Notes: generated from the sequence alone by a model not told the origin. Shown: positions 1 to 8,431, counted from the first letter of the stretch. The stretch: DNA of 64,000 nucleotides from Amedibacillus dolichus DSM 3991 (GCF_000154285.1 NZ_DS483473.1:1-64000), one strand, 5' to 3'. Translations and numbers: made by a program.

Positions 1-378
1 AAAGCCTTTGTGCTTTTCAATCTCCTCCGGGAAGTATTTGAGCAGCTGGTCCTCCAGACGATATTGCTTGCTCTGGTGGTCGGCTTTCATCAGCTTCAGG
101 CGGGATACCTCCACATCCAAATCCATACGCTCTTTGATACGGGGGTCTCCGGCACACAAAGCCTTAATCTCTGCAAAACTGAGGGCGGTTTCATCCACAT
201 CATCGCAGGAGCGCACCGGCGATTTAGAAGTCATGATCTGGCTGATGAATTTCTGCTTGTTCTCCACTGTCTGCCAGAGGTATGCGTCAAAGGTTCCCTC
301 GGTCACATAGCGGTACACATGAACAAGGGGGTTCTGGTTGCCCTGACGCTCGATACGCCCCTTTCTCTGGGCAAGGTC
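1..378 (-). pseudogene. SNF2-type helicase of the ICE, 3' segment (split by element 1, runs off the left edge)
   Basis: Read on the minus strand from 378 to 1, the frame is open and encodes the end of the helicase C-terminal domain: [17 protein letters not shown], which is SNF2 motif VI with its arginines, then a helical region. The upstream part of the same gene ends at 11,379 with W-R-P-G-D. Removing the intervening element and one GA restores [17 protein letters not shown] in one frame. The segment has no start codon of its own in a sensible place. The remainder of the gene lies left of position 1. Confidence 0.85.
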
Positions 379-2233
379 AGTCGGTCATTTTTTGCGGACA
401 GTTCATACATGCTATCCTTTTCTGTTCTCTGCTCCTGCGTTTGCTCTCGTTTGATTTCTCCCTCCGTATCTTCTTGGCACAAGCAGGACAATACCTTGAT
501 GCACCAGAGCCCGGGACATATTCAACGCCGCACACCGTACAATTTTTAGCGGGCATTGCTGCCCACCGTTTTGTAGGTATGATATGTAATTCATCGACAA
601 AGCCGATGAATTTATAGTAAATCTTGATTTCCTGCTTCACTGTTCCGTCTGCCATCTTCTCACGCTCCGAAACAAGTATCTTGTCTATGAGTGCGTTTAT
701 AACTGTTGCATCCAGTTCTTTTAAGCCTTGATAATTTCGGATAAGGGCGAGGAAGTCACGGATTCCCCGTGATTTCTCGTAGCTTTCATTAAGAGTTTCC
801 GTCACCTCTTTCAGCCTTGCTTCAATTTCAAGCTGCTCTTTCTGGTATTTCCCCGACATCATCTCAAAATTCCGCTCGGTAATACGCTCCATGACCTTAT
901 CCTCGTAGAGAGAGGAAAACAGCCTGTCCAGTTCCGCAAGGCGTTTGTTCAGCTTCTTACGTTCTTTCTCTAATGCTTTCGCCCTGCTCTGGTCTGTTTC
1001 CGTGAGCCGCTTTTCTATGGCCCTGACCGCCTTTTCATCATTCACTGCCATATCCGCAAAACAGTTGATGTCGGCAAGAACGGCATTGAATAAATCCCTT
1101 GCTTCTATATTGTGGGCACTACACTCGCTTCTTCCGTTTCTTGCATAATTATTACATGAATACTGTACACAGTCGATAATCTCTGGGCGTTTCCTCCTGT
1201 GTACGTTCATTGCCCGCAGAGCACATCCGCAGTCCACACACTTGATAACGCCTGCAAAAATATTTACAAATCCTCCCTTGTTCTGTGGAAGCCTACGACT
1301 TGTAATAAGCTGTTGGACAATATCAAATTCCTCCTGCGTGACTATTCCCTCATGGGTATTGGGTATCACTTCCCATTCTTCGGGCAGCTTAGAGGGGCGT
1401 TTCTTGCTTTTCATATTGGCGGCAATCCGTTTGTAGCCTACAAGATTTCCCGCATATATCGGGCTTCTTAAAATGCTCCTCACGCTGTTCCCACTCCAAA
1501 TATAGCGTTTGTCCTCGTTCCCCTCAAAATGACGTTCAAAGCCTGTTTCGCCACGCTCCGCCGCATAAGCGGCAGGGCGTAGGATATGCTGTTTATTAAG
1601 ATGTCTGCAAATTTTGGCAACTCCATTCCCTTTTAATGCAAGGTCGAATATCTCTTTTACAACATGTGCCACTTTATCATCTATCAGCAGATGGTTGTGG
1701 TCGGCAGGGTCTTTGATATAGCCATAAGGGGCGGTAGTTCCCATGAATTTCCCCTGTTGAAACCTCGCCCGATATGCCGATTTTATCTTAACAGATATGT
1801 CAGCGGCATACATTTCGTTTAAAATGTTGCGGAAAGGCGTGATGTCCATAGCAGATTTATTCAAGGTATCTACGCCGTCATTGACCGCTATATACCTCAC
1901 GTTATGCTCTGGGAAGAAAACTTCCAGATATAACCCACAATCAAGATAGTTTCTCCCCAGACGGGATAAATCTTTCGTAATCACGCAGTTTATCAGACCG
2001 CTTTCAATGTCTTTTATCATATTCTGGAAACTTGGTCTTTGGAAATTTGTACCAGAATAACCATCGTCCACATACGTTTTTGCTATGTGCCATCCCTGCT
2101 TTTTCACATAATCCGTGAGGATGGATTTCTGTGTCGCAATGCTCGCACTCTCGTTATCCGTACCATCGTCTTTAGATAAGCGGCAATAAATGCCGACTAA
2201 ATAGATTTTCTTTTCTTCTTTGATTCCTGCCAT
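377..2233 (-). CDS. Large serine recombinase (element 1 integrase/excisionase)
   Basis: This 618-residue enzyme cuts and rejoins DNA for excision and insertion of element 1. The resolvase domain starts with Y-C-R-L-S-K-D-D, whose Ser20 is the likely nucleophile, and has the D-L-S-R-L-G-R-N motif near residue 90. A recombinase domain, a Cys-rich zinc ribbon (C-V-D-C-G-C, then C-N-N-Y and another Cys) and a coiled-coil segment follow, as in TnpX/TndX proteins. The tail is extended by a second C-x-x-C/C-x-x-C zinc ribbon and a basic stretch. The last two bases of its TGA stop are the GA crossover dinucleotide at the element end, so the stop survives integration or excision. The 5' end is preceded by a short gap to the next gene. 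Confidence 0.93.
   Translation of the reverse strand: MAGIKEEKKIYLVGIYCRLSKDDGTDNESASIATQKSILTDYVKKQGWHIAKTYVDDGYSGTNFQRPSFQNMIKDIESGLINCVITKDLSRLGRNYLDCGLYLEVFFPEHNVRYIAVNDGVDTLNKSAMDITPFRNILNEMYAADISVKIKSAYRARFQQGKFMGTTAPYGYIKDPADHNHLLIDDKVAHVVKEIFDLALKGNGVAKICRHLNKQHILRPAAYAAERGETGFERHFEGNEDKRYIWSGNSVRSILRSPIYAGNLVGYKRIAANMKSKKRPSKLPEEWEVIPNTHEGIVTQEEFDIVQQLITSRRLPQNKGGFVNIFAGVIKCVDCGCALRAMNVHRRKRPEIIDCVQYSCNNYARNGRSECSAHNIEARDLFNAVLADINCFADMAVNDEKAVRAIEKRLTETDQSRAKALEKERKKLNKRLAELDRLFSSLYEDKVMERITERNFEMMSGKYQKEQLEIEARLKEVTETLNESYEKSRGIRDFLALIRNYQGLKELDATVINALIDKILVSEREKMADGTVKQEIKIYYKFIGFVDELHIIPTKRWAAMPAKNCTVCGVEYVPGSGASRYCPACAKKIRREKSNESKRRSREQKRIACMNCPQKMTD
380..405 (+). repeat. Left terminal inverted repeat of element 1
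   Basis: Begins GTCGG and contains TTTTGCGGACA followed by GTTCA. It matches the complement of 11,353-11,377 at about 20 of 25 positions with one gap. It abuts the GA core at 377-378 and lies inside the 3' end of the recombinase gene. Confidence 0.6.
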
Positions 2234-2287
2234 ACTGTAAAACCTCCGTATCTGTCCTATCTGTTTTCATGTCCCATTGCGTACATT

Positions 2288-2551
2288 CTAAGCGGACAGC
2301 CCCTCATTGTCGAAGGTGTCGCCCTCGGCAATCTTCTTCCGAATATCCTCGGAGATAATCGGGACAAACGCTTCTGTAACGGTCTGTGTGCCGACATATT
2401 CACGGCTGATTATCATCTGCACTGGTGCTTTTGGCACGATACGCTTTCTCTTTTTATCTGCTTTCTTATCCTCGCCCATACTTAAATCTTCCTTTCCAGA
2501 CAGGGCAGGGAAGAGTTTGGAAATGTCCCCGCCCTGCCAATCAGATACCAT
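2288..2551 (-). CDS. Small conserved element protein, function unknown
   Basis: An 87-residue protein that I cannot assign. The first 25 residues are ordinary; a lysine-rich stretch (K-K-A-D-K-K-R-K-R) follows, then a compact segment with M-I-I-S-R-E-Y-V-G-T-Q-T-V. The start is chosen at 2551 because the TAATG junction couples it to the stop of the PC4-like gene upstream, suggesting translational coupling. It sits directly before the recombinase gene, the place occupied by the TnpW-type protein in element 2, so an accessory role in recombination or its control is possible but is only an inference from position. Confidence 0.6.
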   Translation of the reverse strand: MVSDWQGGDISKLFPALSGKEDLSMGEDKKADKKRKRIVPKAPVQMIISREYVGTQTVTEAFVPIISEDIRKKIAEGDTFDNEGLSA

Positions 2552-2781
2552 TAATCCTCGCTGTTTAATTCTTTCTGTAATGCTTTAAGGAGTGCCGCCG
2601 CTTCATCAGCGTTCAGCGTGATTCCCTTGCCGCACTTTTCACGGTTCGGGGAAAAGCTGCGGATGTCATACTTCGGCTCTTTCCCATTCCATGAAATGAG
2701 ATTGATTTCCTTTGTGTAGCCACTGTCGCCCGTAGACAATACTGCGATTTCCTTTACGATTTCATACTGGATTTCTCTCAT
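2551..2781 (-). CDS. YdbC/PC4-like small ssDNA-binding protein
   Basis: This 76-residue protein has the pattern of the YdbC family, bacterial relatives of the PC4 transcription coactivator: an N-terminal E-I-V-K-E-I-A-V-L, a central I-S-W-N-G-K-E-P-K-Y-D-I-R, and a final helix A-D-E-A-A-A-L-L-K-A-L. Family members are small dimers that bind single-stranded DNA, which would suit an element that is mobilized or replicated through single-stranded intermediates. The gene lies between parB and the small protein before the recombinase, and its stop overlaps the next start. Confidence 0.75.
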   Translation of the reverse strand: MREIQYEIVKEIAVLSTGDSGYTKEINLISWNGKEPKYDIRSFSPNREKCGKGITLNADEAAALLKALQKELNSED

Positions 2782-2826
2782 TCTCCATACCTCAACTCTC
2801 TGTATTTACTTCCCGAAAAAAGAAGA

Positions 2827-3681
2827 TTAGCGGCTGTCACGGTTGCGTTTCCTCTGCAACTCACGCTCCAAAAGTTTGATGATGGTTTCCTCCATCTGCT
2901 TCGGCGTTGTGTTCTTCGGAAAGTATTTTTTCAGCTTGCTTGTGTTGATTTTCAAGGTTTCTTTCTGGTTGCCCTTTTCCTCCGTCATAATCGCAAATAT
3001 CGTATCCATGTCAAGCCGCCCGCTCTGGCTTAACTGTTTCATCCGCTGTGCCTGTGAGAGTGAGGGCGTTGCTTCTTCGCTCTCCATCGTGGCAAAGAGG
3101 TTTTCCTGCTCGTCTTTCTTCAAGAAGGACAGTTCCACCGCAGGCGTGAGGGCGATTTTCCCCTCGTCCACCATCTGCAAAATCGGCGGTATCAGTTCCG
3201 TCAGGCGGATAAAACGCTGCACGGTCATCCTGCCCACGCCGAAGCCCTGTGCCACCTTGTCGTCCGTCCGCAACTTCGTCACAACTTGTGACGAGGTTAA
3301 GTCTGTGCGGAAACCCTGCCGCTTCATGGCTTCGGATTTCATCTTGTAAGCAAACGCCCGCTCCGATGGCAGGATATTCTCACGCTGCAAATTGCTGTCT
3401 ACAAGGGTGATGATGGCTCGGTCACGGTCTAAGGGCAGGACAAACGCAGGCACGGTATTTATCCCTGCAAGTTCAGAAGCACGGACACGCCGCTGTCCTG
3501 CAATCACTTCATAACCGTCCCCGTCCTCTTTCGGGCGTGTGATTATCGGCGTGACAATGCCAAATTCCTTGATGCTTTCCGCTAACTCTGACAGTGTTTC
3601 ATCTTCTGCCACATGAAACGGATTGTCGGGGAACGGGTACAAGTCTTTGGTCTTTAACACCTTAAAATCCTGTTTCTTCAT
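2827..3681 (-). CDS. ParB/Spo0J-family DNA-binding protein (element 1)
   Basis: A 284-residue ParB-family protein. The N-terminal nuclease-like domain includes the G-Q-R-R-V-R-A-S-E-L motif near residue 62 and S-N-L-Q-R-E near 93. A helix-turn-helix segment (V-G-R-M-T-V-Q-R-F-I-R-L-T-E) follows, then a C-terminal dimerization-like tail. It shares long similar stretches with the ICE ParB at 47,620-48,549, for example L-P-S-E-R-A-F-A-Y-K-M-K and A-T-P-S-L-S-Q-A-Q-R. No parA is present in element 1, so it is an orphan that might use the ICE ParA, act at its own sites, or act as a regulator. It ends a few bases after the relaxase gene in an apparent operon. Confidence 0.88.
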   Translation of the reverse strand: MKKQDFKVLKTKDLYPFPDNPFHVAEDETLSELAESIKEFGIVTPIITRPKEDGDGYEVIAGQRRVRASELAGINTVPAFVLPLDRDRAIITLVDSNLQRENILPSERAFAYKMKSEAMKRQGFRTDLTSSQVVTKLRTDDKVAQGFGVGRMTVQRFIRLTELIPPILQMVDEGKIALTPAVELSFLKKDEQENLFATMESEEATPSLSQAQRMKQLSQSGRLDMDTIFAIMTEEKGNQKETLKINTSKLKKYFPKNTTPKQMEETIIKLLERELQRKRNRDSR

Positions 3682-3689
3682 TCACATAT

Positions 3690-4655
3690 CTACCTTTCTT
3701 TCGCTCTGCTTCTATGATTTTTCTGCAATTCTTCCAACACTTCGGGCGGTATTTTTGACAGCAGCCGCCCCATCTGCTCGTTGGTTCTCTGCAATTCAAA
3801 TATCTTCTGATTCGCTTTCTGCACCTTTAGTTCCTGCTCGTACTTTTCATCACGCATACGCCCCGCATAGTCTGATTCCTGCCCAATTCTCTCTTTCAAA
3901 CTGTCGATATACGCCTGCTGTTTCCCGATTTCCTTAGAGAATTTCTCCACGTCTGGCAGCCATGCAGAGAGTAAATCTAACGCTTTATCCCTTTTCTTCC
4001 CTGCGTTAAAGGCGTTGATGTCGGATAGGGCAGACACGATTTCTTCATACTGTTTATCAAGCCTGCCGCCTAATTTATAGAGCCATGTGGGGACGTGTTT
4101 CCGCTTGGTTTCCATTGAGGACTGCCCCCGTTCAAGCTGATTCCACCGTGAGGACATCCGCTCATGGTAGGCGGTCTGCCACTCGGATAATGATTTCTGG
4201 TTGCCTAAGATAGCTTTCGCTGACAGCTTATTGTCTGGCGTAATCGGCACAAAGCAGAGGTGCATATGGGGCGTTCTCTCGTCCATATGGACGACAGCGG
4301 AGAGGATATTCTGCTTTCCAACACGCTCCGAAATGAAGTCAAGAGCCGTCTGGAAATACGCTTTTTGTTCTTCGGGCGGTAACTGGTTCATAAATTCTGG
4401 TGAAGCTGTGATGAGCGTTTCCACCATCATCACGCTGTCTTTCCTTGTCCTGCACCCCGCTTCGGCTACCATGCGGTTAATCTCTTTCTTGTAGGTGTAC
4501 TTTGGTGGTGCTATGAGATGGTAATTGTTTTTAGAGCGTTCCATATCTATATCTGGGTTGCTTTTGTAGGCTTCTTTCTTCCGCTCGTTGTGGCGTTCAC
4601 AAGCCGCAACGCCGCCCGCTTTTCGTTTCTGGAAACGCAGGATTGCATAAGGCAT
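3690..4655 (-). CDS. MobV-family relaxase (Mob/Pre-type)
   Basis: A 321-residue relaxase that would nick element 1 at oriT and carry the strand through a conjugation channel supplied by another element. It begins M-P-Y-A-I-L-R-F-Q-K, carries the MobV N-terminal motif E-R-S-K-N-N-Y-H-L, and has the metal-binding pattern H-M-D-E-R-T-P-H-M-H, the HxDExxPHxH signature of the family. The second half is a long coiled-coil region. The frame is open upstream to 4826, but that stretch is encoded by the intergenic repeats, so the start at 4655 (after a GAAAGGAGG-type site) is preferred. A matching oriT lies about 270 bases upstream. Confidence 0.9.
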   Translation of the reverse strand: MPYAILRFQKRKAGGVAACERHNERKKEAYKSNPDIDMERSKNNYHLIAPPKYTYKKEINRMVAEAGCRTRKDSVMMVETLITASPEFMNQLPPEEQKAYFQTALDFISERVGKQNILSAVVHMDERTPHMHLCFVPITPDNKLSAKAILGNQKSLSEWQTAYHERMSSRWNQLERGQSSMETKRKHVPTWLYKLGGRLDKQYEEIVSALSDINAFNAGKKRDKALDLLSAWLPDVEKFSKEIGKQQAYIDSLKERIGQESDYAGRMRDEKYEQELKVQKANQKIFELQRTNEQMGRLLSKIPPEVLEELQKNHRSRAKER

Positions 4656-4696
4656 AGGCGGATTCCTCCTTTCTTTCGGCGGGTGACCGTCCTTTG

Positions 4697-5240
4697 GGGT
4701 GACAGCGGTGACGGTGGTGACAGCAGTTTTGGGATACCCCCTGCCGACTGCCGCAACTGTCACCCTCACCCCCTGCATGACGGTCATGTCGATGATGACG
4801 GTGTTTTTGGGATACCCCCCTCGCAAGAGCCGTCACCGTCATGCCGCCATTCTTTTATCCGAAGCCGTAAGGCGTAGGATAGCAGGGCACAGCCCTGCCT
4901 TAAGGGAGTCCAGAGGGAACGTCTGGCACACGACTTTGCAGGGCAAAGTGTAGTGTGTTACACCCTGTAAACGCAGTCGGAAAAATCGGAATGATTTTTC
5001 TGACCGCAGGGGTGGTTTTACACGACCGAAAAGGGCGAGTAAATCTCACGCCTGCATTTTGCGTTTACGGGGTGTTCTCCCGTAGGGATGACAGCGGCAG
5101 GGTATCCTAAAATCACTGTCACCACCGTCACTGCTGTCACCCGCAGGGCAGAGCCGCCAGCTTTACATGGCTTTAAGCGTCAATGACAGTAACAGGGGGG
5201 TATCCTAATATCGCTGTCACCACCATCACCGCTGTCACCC
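4697..5240. repeat. Cluster of 42-bp direct and inverted repeats between relaxase and RepA-like genes
   Basis: Two direct copies at 5101-5142 and 5199-5240 each start GGTATCCTAA and end CTGCTGTCACCC or CCGCTGTCACCC. An inverted copy lies at 4697-4738, and a shorter inverted relative at about 4778-4816. The copies flank the oriT at 4926-4970. The outer copies are translated as the last residues of the RepA-like protein (G-D-S-G-D-G-G-D-S) or as the open stretch before the relaxase start. Iterons of an origin, or protein-binding sites around oriT, are the likely roles (inferred). Confidence 0.75.
4926..4970 (+). other. oriT of element 1, MobV/pMV158 type
   Basis: The plus strand carries GCACACGACTTTGC, loop AGG, GCAAAGTGTAGTGTGTTA. 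The arms ACTTTGC and GCAAAGT form a 7-bp hairpin, followed at once by TAGTGTG/TTA. This is the layout and core sequence of the pMV158 MobM origin, where nicking occurs at G/T in TAGTGTG/TTA; here that is between 4957 and 4958. Further hairpins flank it (GCAGGGC-ACA-GCCCTGC near 4880 and a 12-bp stem near 4974-5002). It lies upstream of the MobV relaxase gene, the usual position. Confidence 0.85.
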
Positions 5241-6205
5241 GCCCTCCTTGCAAGGGCAATCCGCCTGCCGTCTTTCCTGCGGCTGTACTGGTAGCAGATA
5301 CGGTTCTCGCTTAAAAATGTGGTGCGGTATTCATTCAGCCATTTCGTAATCACCGTGGGTATGGTTTCCGTTTCCCCCATAGCGGCTAACAGTTCCGTTG
5401 CCGTGCCTATCCATTCTTCCTTATCCCTCATAAAATCCACCAACCGAAAAAGGACATCTGGTATCGTTTCTTTCGCAAGCTGCTCCTGCGTTTTCCGCTC
5501 CACAAGCTCCCAACGGCAATCACGGAAACGCAGCGTGTATTCCTGATAAGGCGTGTCCCTGCCCGTCACATACAGCTTGGCGGTGTCAGACGCACGTTTC
5601 TCCTTTTCCAGAACAAAGGTAGCGTCCGCACTCCCCGTTAATCCTGTCGTCCCAGACACCTTGTTGAACACGTCGCTGTCATTCTGCTTTCGGATGTGGT
5701 GTACGACAATGACCGCCAGAGAGTGCCTGTCGGCAAAGTCTTTGATGAGGGAGATGTCCCCATAGTCGCTTGCATAGGCATTGTCTTTTGAAGCTGTACG
5801 GACTTTCTGCAAGGTATCAATGACAATGAGCCTGCTGTCTGGGTAATCTTTCAGATAATCTTCAAGCTGCACGATAAGACCGTCTGACAGCTTGCAGCTT
5901 GCCACGGCAAAGTGGAGCCGCCCGCTTGCTTCGTCCGTCAAACGAAATAACCTGTCCTGTATGCGGCAGAACGTGTCCTCAAGGCAGAGGTAAAGCACAT
6001 CGCCCTCCATTGTCGGCATATCCCATAAAGGGATTCCCTGCGACACGCATAAGCATAGCTTCAGCATGAGCCAGCTTTTGCCTATCTTCTGTGAGCCGCA
6101 GAACAGCGATAAGCCTGTCGGGATAAGGCTGTCCACCACAAAGGATGGTTTCTCAAGCGGTTCATAAAGGAGCGTTTCGGCGTTGACTGTCTGTAACTTC
6201 TGCAT
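5180..6205 (-). CDS. RepA-like AAA ATPase (replicative helicase-type)
   Basis: A 341-residue P-loop ATPase of the RepA/AAA_25 type found on plasmids and mobilizable elements. Walker A is C-G-S-Q-K-I-G-K-S-W near residues 36-45, Walker B is R-L-I-V-I-D-T-L near 124, and V-V-H-H-I-R-K follows near 166, as in RSF1010 RepA-like hexameric helicases. The C-terminal tail is read from a copy of the 42-bp repeat and may be non-essential. Family members unwind DNA at an origin, so together with the adjacent repeats this suggests element 1 can replicate after excision (inferred). The start follows GAAAGGAGGAAAGCC. Confidence 0.8.
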   Translation of the reverse strand: MQKLQTVNAETLLYEPLEKPSFVVDSLIPTGLSLFCGSQKIGKSWLMLKLCLCVSQGIPLWDMPTMEGDVLYLCLEDTFCRIQDRLFRLTDEASGRLHFAVASCKLSDGLIVQLEDYLKDYPDSRLIVIDTLQKVRTASKDNAYASDYGDISLIKDFADRHSLAVIVVHHIRKQNDSDVFNKVSGTTGLTGSADATFVLEKEKRASDTAKLYVTGRDTPYQEYTLRFRDCRWELVERKTQEQLAKETIPDVLFRLVDFMRDKEEWIGTATELLAAMGETETIPTVITKWLNEYRTTFLSENRICYQYSRRKDGRRIALARRAGDSGDGGDSDIRIPPCYCH

Positions 6206-6834
6206 GGCTTTCCTCCTTTCGGGCGGTGTCTTTGTTTTCGTTGCACATAGGCGTTGACCTCCTTAAAAATAGATTTACTCCCACGGAAAAAAGTGAGAGT
6301 ATGTAATGCCGCCAATCCCACACAAATAAAAAACAGATTTCTTTTTCGGGCGGTGTCGGTCACGGTTGGAGATATTTCTTCAATTTCCGCCTTTACTTTC
6401 TCCTTTGCAATCGCAACAGATTTCTGTATTGCCGAAGCGGTGCAATGCTCCATAGCGGCGATTTGGTAAAAATTGAACTCATACTCGTAGTAGAGCAGGA
6501 AACGCCGCCTTTGTATCTCTGGAAGGCTCCCAACCGCCTTATAGAGCGTTTCATTCCGTTCTTCCTCAACCATGCGTTCATCAAGGCTCTTAGGCACACG
6601 CAACGCCCGTCTGTAAAGGGTTTCGTCCCATACCTCGTTAAACTCCCTGTGCCGCTCGTCCCATTAGAAAAGATTCCTGTTCCTGCGCTCCATCTGCCGA
6701 AACTCCATAAAGAACTGTTCCGACACTTCCAACTCGTGGGATTTGCCCTGCCCGTCCTTAAAGCTGATAAAATACCTTGTGCCGCTTTCCGTGGATTCCT
6801 CCCGAAGCGTGTATGCCTTAACCCTGTATGCCAT
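6082..6834 (-). pseudogene. Sigma-70-like factor with an in-frame stop (disrupted)
   Basis: From the start at 6834 the frame encodes M-A-Y-R-V-K-A-Y-T-L-R-E-E then R-R-N-R-N-L-F, stops at TAA (6664-6666, codon 57), and continues in the same frame with W-D-E-R-H-R-E-F, R-A-L-R-V-P-K-S and L-P-E-I-Q-R-R-R-F-L-L-Y-Y-E, a sigma region 4 helix-turn-helix. Intact relatives on Firmicutes elements read through this point, usually with Gln or another residue, so CAA to TAA is the simplest explanation. The second part remains open into the RepA-like gene, well past the usual end of such proteins. A second, separate start downstream of the stop (near 6603) cannot be excluded. Confidence 0.7.
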
Positions 6835-6917
6835 CCTGTTGTCCTCCTGCAAAAAATGAGTGAGGGGATTTCCATCCCTCACCCAGTAGCCCGCAGGATG
6901 GCAGGCTGTTTTAGAAG

Positions 6918-7343
6918 CTATAAAATTTTCCGCAGCTTCTTCCGCAGATGGTCTAACCTCGCATAGATGGCACCAGTCGTCAAATGCACAAGCGGGGCAA
7001 TCTCCTTTGTGGAATACCCCTGCATTTTCAGCAGGACGATTTTCAAGGTACGCCCGTCCACCGTGACTAATACTTGATAGAGATTTTCGCTCTCAATCTC
7101 TTCCAGTAACTCCGCAACCGTACCCACTTCCGCCTGCCGCTCCCTGCCTGCCATGTCCTCAAGATATTCCGCAACGTCATTCGTCCATCGGTAAAACCGC
7201 CTGTTGGAATTGAAGTCTGCCCTGTCCGCCATGCGTATCTGCTCAATGGTCGCTTCATCAACGCCGCACTCACGCAGCAGCTTTTCCTCCGCTTCTTTCC
7301 AGATACGCCATTTCCTGTCCTCCCGTCCGTGGTTGTATGCCAT
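6918..7343 (-). CDS. Sigma-70 region 4-like HTH protein
   Basis: A 141-residue protein with a C-terminal helix-turn-helix of the sigma region 4 type: V-L-L-K-M-Q-G-Y-S-T-K-E-I-A-P-L, then a recognition helix and a basic tail R-K-K-L-R-K. The N-terminal half is helical and charged, without a clear region 2. The start is taken at M-A-Y-N-H-G-R-E (7343), which follows an AGGAAG-type site. It lies between two other sigma-like genes and probably regulates transfer or excision genes of element 1, as small sigma-like proteins do in Tn916-type elements. The exact target is unknown. Confidence 0.7.
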   Translation of the reverse strand: MAYNHGREDRKWRIWKEAEEKLLRECGVDEATIEQIRMADRADFNSNRRFYRWTNDVAEYLEDMAGRERQAEVGTVAELLEEIESENLYQVLVTVDGRTLKIVLLKMQGYSTKEIAPLVHLTTGAIYARLDHLRKKLRKIL

Positions 7344-7437
7344 TCTTACTTCCTCCAATCAGAATTGATTGAGAGGGCAGAGAAAAGCCCCCTCATCTTC
7401 CCAAAGGAAAAAACAAGGGGGCTGAACGCCTTAAATT

Positions 7438-7950
7438 TTAATTTTCTATTATCTTTCTTAGTTTTATTAGGATTCTGGCTTTGCGTTTGTTTACAACGCT
7501 CTGGGTTATGCCCAACCTCGCCCCGACTTCACGCTCGGAAAGTCCGTCAAAAAAGATTGCCTGTATCAGCTCCTGTTCACTATCCGACAGCAAAGGCAGG
7601 GCGGCTTTCAGCCTGTCCACCATGACCGCATTGACAACGGTTTCTGCAATGTCCACCGCTTCATCAGTGATAAAGTCCAGAGGATTCCCCTCGCTGTCCG
7701 TAAATCCGTCGAGAGATAGCAGTCTATTCTTTGTATCTAATTTTTGCAGATAACGCCACCGTTCCTTGTCACGGTAGAAGTCTGTGTATTGCTCCCTCAC
7801 GACTTCAAGCAGACAGCCTTGAATGGGGATAAACAGCTTGTCCATATAGGTCTGGTCGGATTCCCTGCAACGGCAGAACTCCGTGTAGGATAATTCCACA
7901 TAGCCGCCACTTTCTCTGATATATACCTTTCTTGGTGCATATTTCACCAT
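7438..7950 (-). CDS. Sigma-70 family-like RNA polymerase sigma factor
   Basis: A 170-residue protein whose C-terminal 60 residues form a clear sigma region 4 helix-turn-helix: L-L-S-D-S-E-Q-E-L-I, then G-L-S-E-R-E-V-G-A-R-L-G-I-T-Q-S-V-V-N-K-R-K. The N-terminal part starts M-V-K-Y-A-P-R-K-V-Y and resembles sigma-like proteins of conjugative transposons. The start at 7950 follows GGGAGGTATTT; the upstream open extension is rejected. It is the first gene after a promoter and an attenuator-like hairpin, so it is likely the leading gene of the 7950-to-377 operon. Confidence 0.75.
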   Translation of the reverse strand: MVKYAPRKVYIRESGGYVELSYTEFCRCRESDQTYMDKLFIPIQGCLLEVVREQYTDFYRDKERWRYLQKLDTKNRLLSLDGFTDSEGNPLDFITDEAVDIAETVVNAVMVDRLKAALPLLSDSEQELIQAIFFDGLSEREVGARLGITQSVVNKRKARILIKLRKIIEN

Positions 7951-8059
7951 AAATACCTCCCATCTGAATTTTTGAAATGTAAAAAATCCAGATGGAGAGG
8001 CGGAGAACGACACCGCATATCAGAAACAGCCCTACGGCACTTTCCAACAAAAATCGACA

Positions 8060-8094
8060 AAAGAAAAACCGCAAAGGCTCTGTGACCTTTACGG
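8060..8094 (-). terminator. Hairpin with T-run in the leader of the sigma gene operon
   Basis: On the minus strand CCGTAAAGG, a 7-8 base loop, CCTTTGCGG and then TTTTTCTTTT. It lies between the promoter at 8115-8144 and the first sigma-like gene (7950), so it could act as an attenuator. Confidence 0.55.
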
Positions 8095-8114
8095 TTATAG
8101 GAAATAGTAATTCT

Positions 8115-8144
8115 ATTGTATGGAGATTGTACTTCTACTTTCAA
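8115..8144 (-). promoter_or_regulatory. Candidate promoter of the element 1 regulatory/transfer operon
   Basis: Minus-strand TTGAAA, 18-base spacer, TACAAT. It is the only good -35/-10 pair I see between the tet(O)/KTR terminators and the sigma-like gene at 7950. Confidence 0.5.
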
Positions 8145-8270
8145 GGTGAGAAGTACCGTTGCACTGGCAGAAATTTTTTTAACTGGTTTCCTGCCGTTCT
8201 CTGATATGCTATGTATTGATAAATTTTGCTTCGTATGAGCAGATAGATAACTGCCCGAAAAAAGGACATA

Positions 8271-8309
8271 AAAAAATCCCTCCAAATTTAAAAACAAATT
8301 CAGAGGGTA
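8271..8309 (-). terminator. Rho-independent terminator
   Basis: Minus-strand CCCTCTGAATTT, short T-rich loop, AAATTTGGAGGG, then ATTTTTTT. The stem is about 12 bp with one mismatch. It is the second of two terminators downstream of tet(O) and the KTR gene and isolates them from the sigma-like operon. Confidence 0.7.
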
Positions 8310-8383
8310 ATTTAGGGTATAACAAAATAACCCACCCGAATATCGTTTTTTTATTTGGTGAGTTTGTTCTTTCAAATACGAAA

Positions 8384-8431
8384 CAAAAAGAGCCGATGAT
8401 TCGTGAATTGTTCCACAATTTCATCGGCTCT
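8384..8431 (-). terminator. Rho-independent terminator after tet(O)-KTR
   Basis: Perfect 11-bp stem AGAGCCGATGA/TCATCGGCTCT followed on the minus strand by TTTTTG, starting six bases after the stop of the KTR gene. Confidence 0.8.

Noticed and set aside
6205-6290. Short frame M-C-N-E-N-K-D-T-A-R before the RepA-like gene
   Set aside because: 28 codons with a good ribosome binding site, but it overlaps the RepA-like start and has no recognisable relative.
8209-8424. Small minus-strand gene between the two terminators after the KTR gene
   Set aside because: It is made of the two terminator hairpins and has no ribosome binding site.
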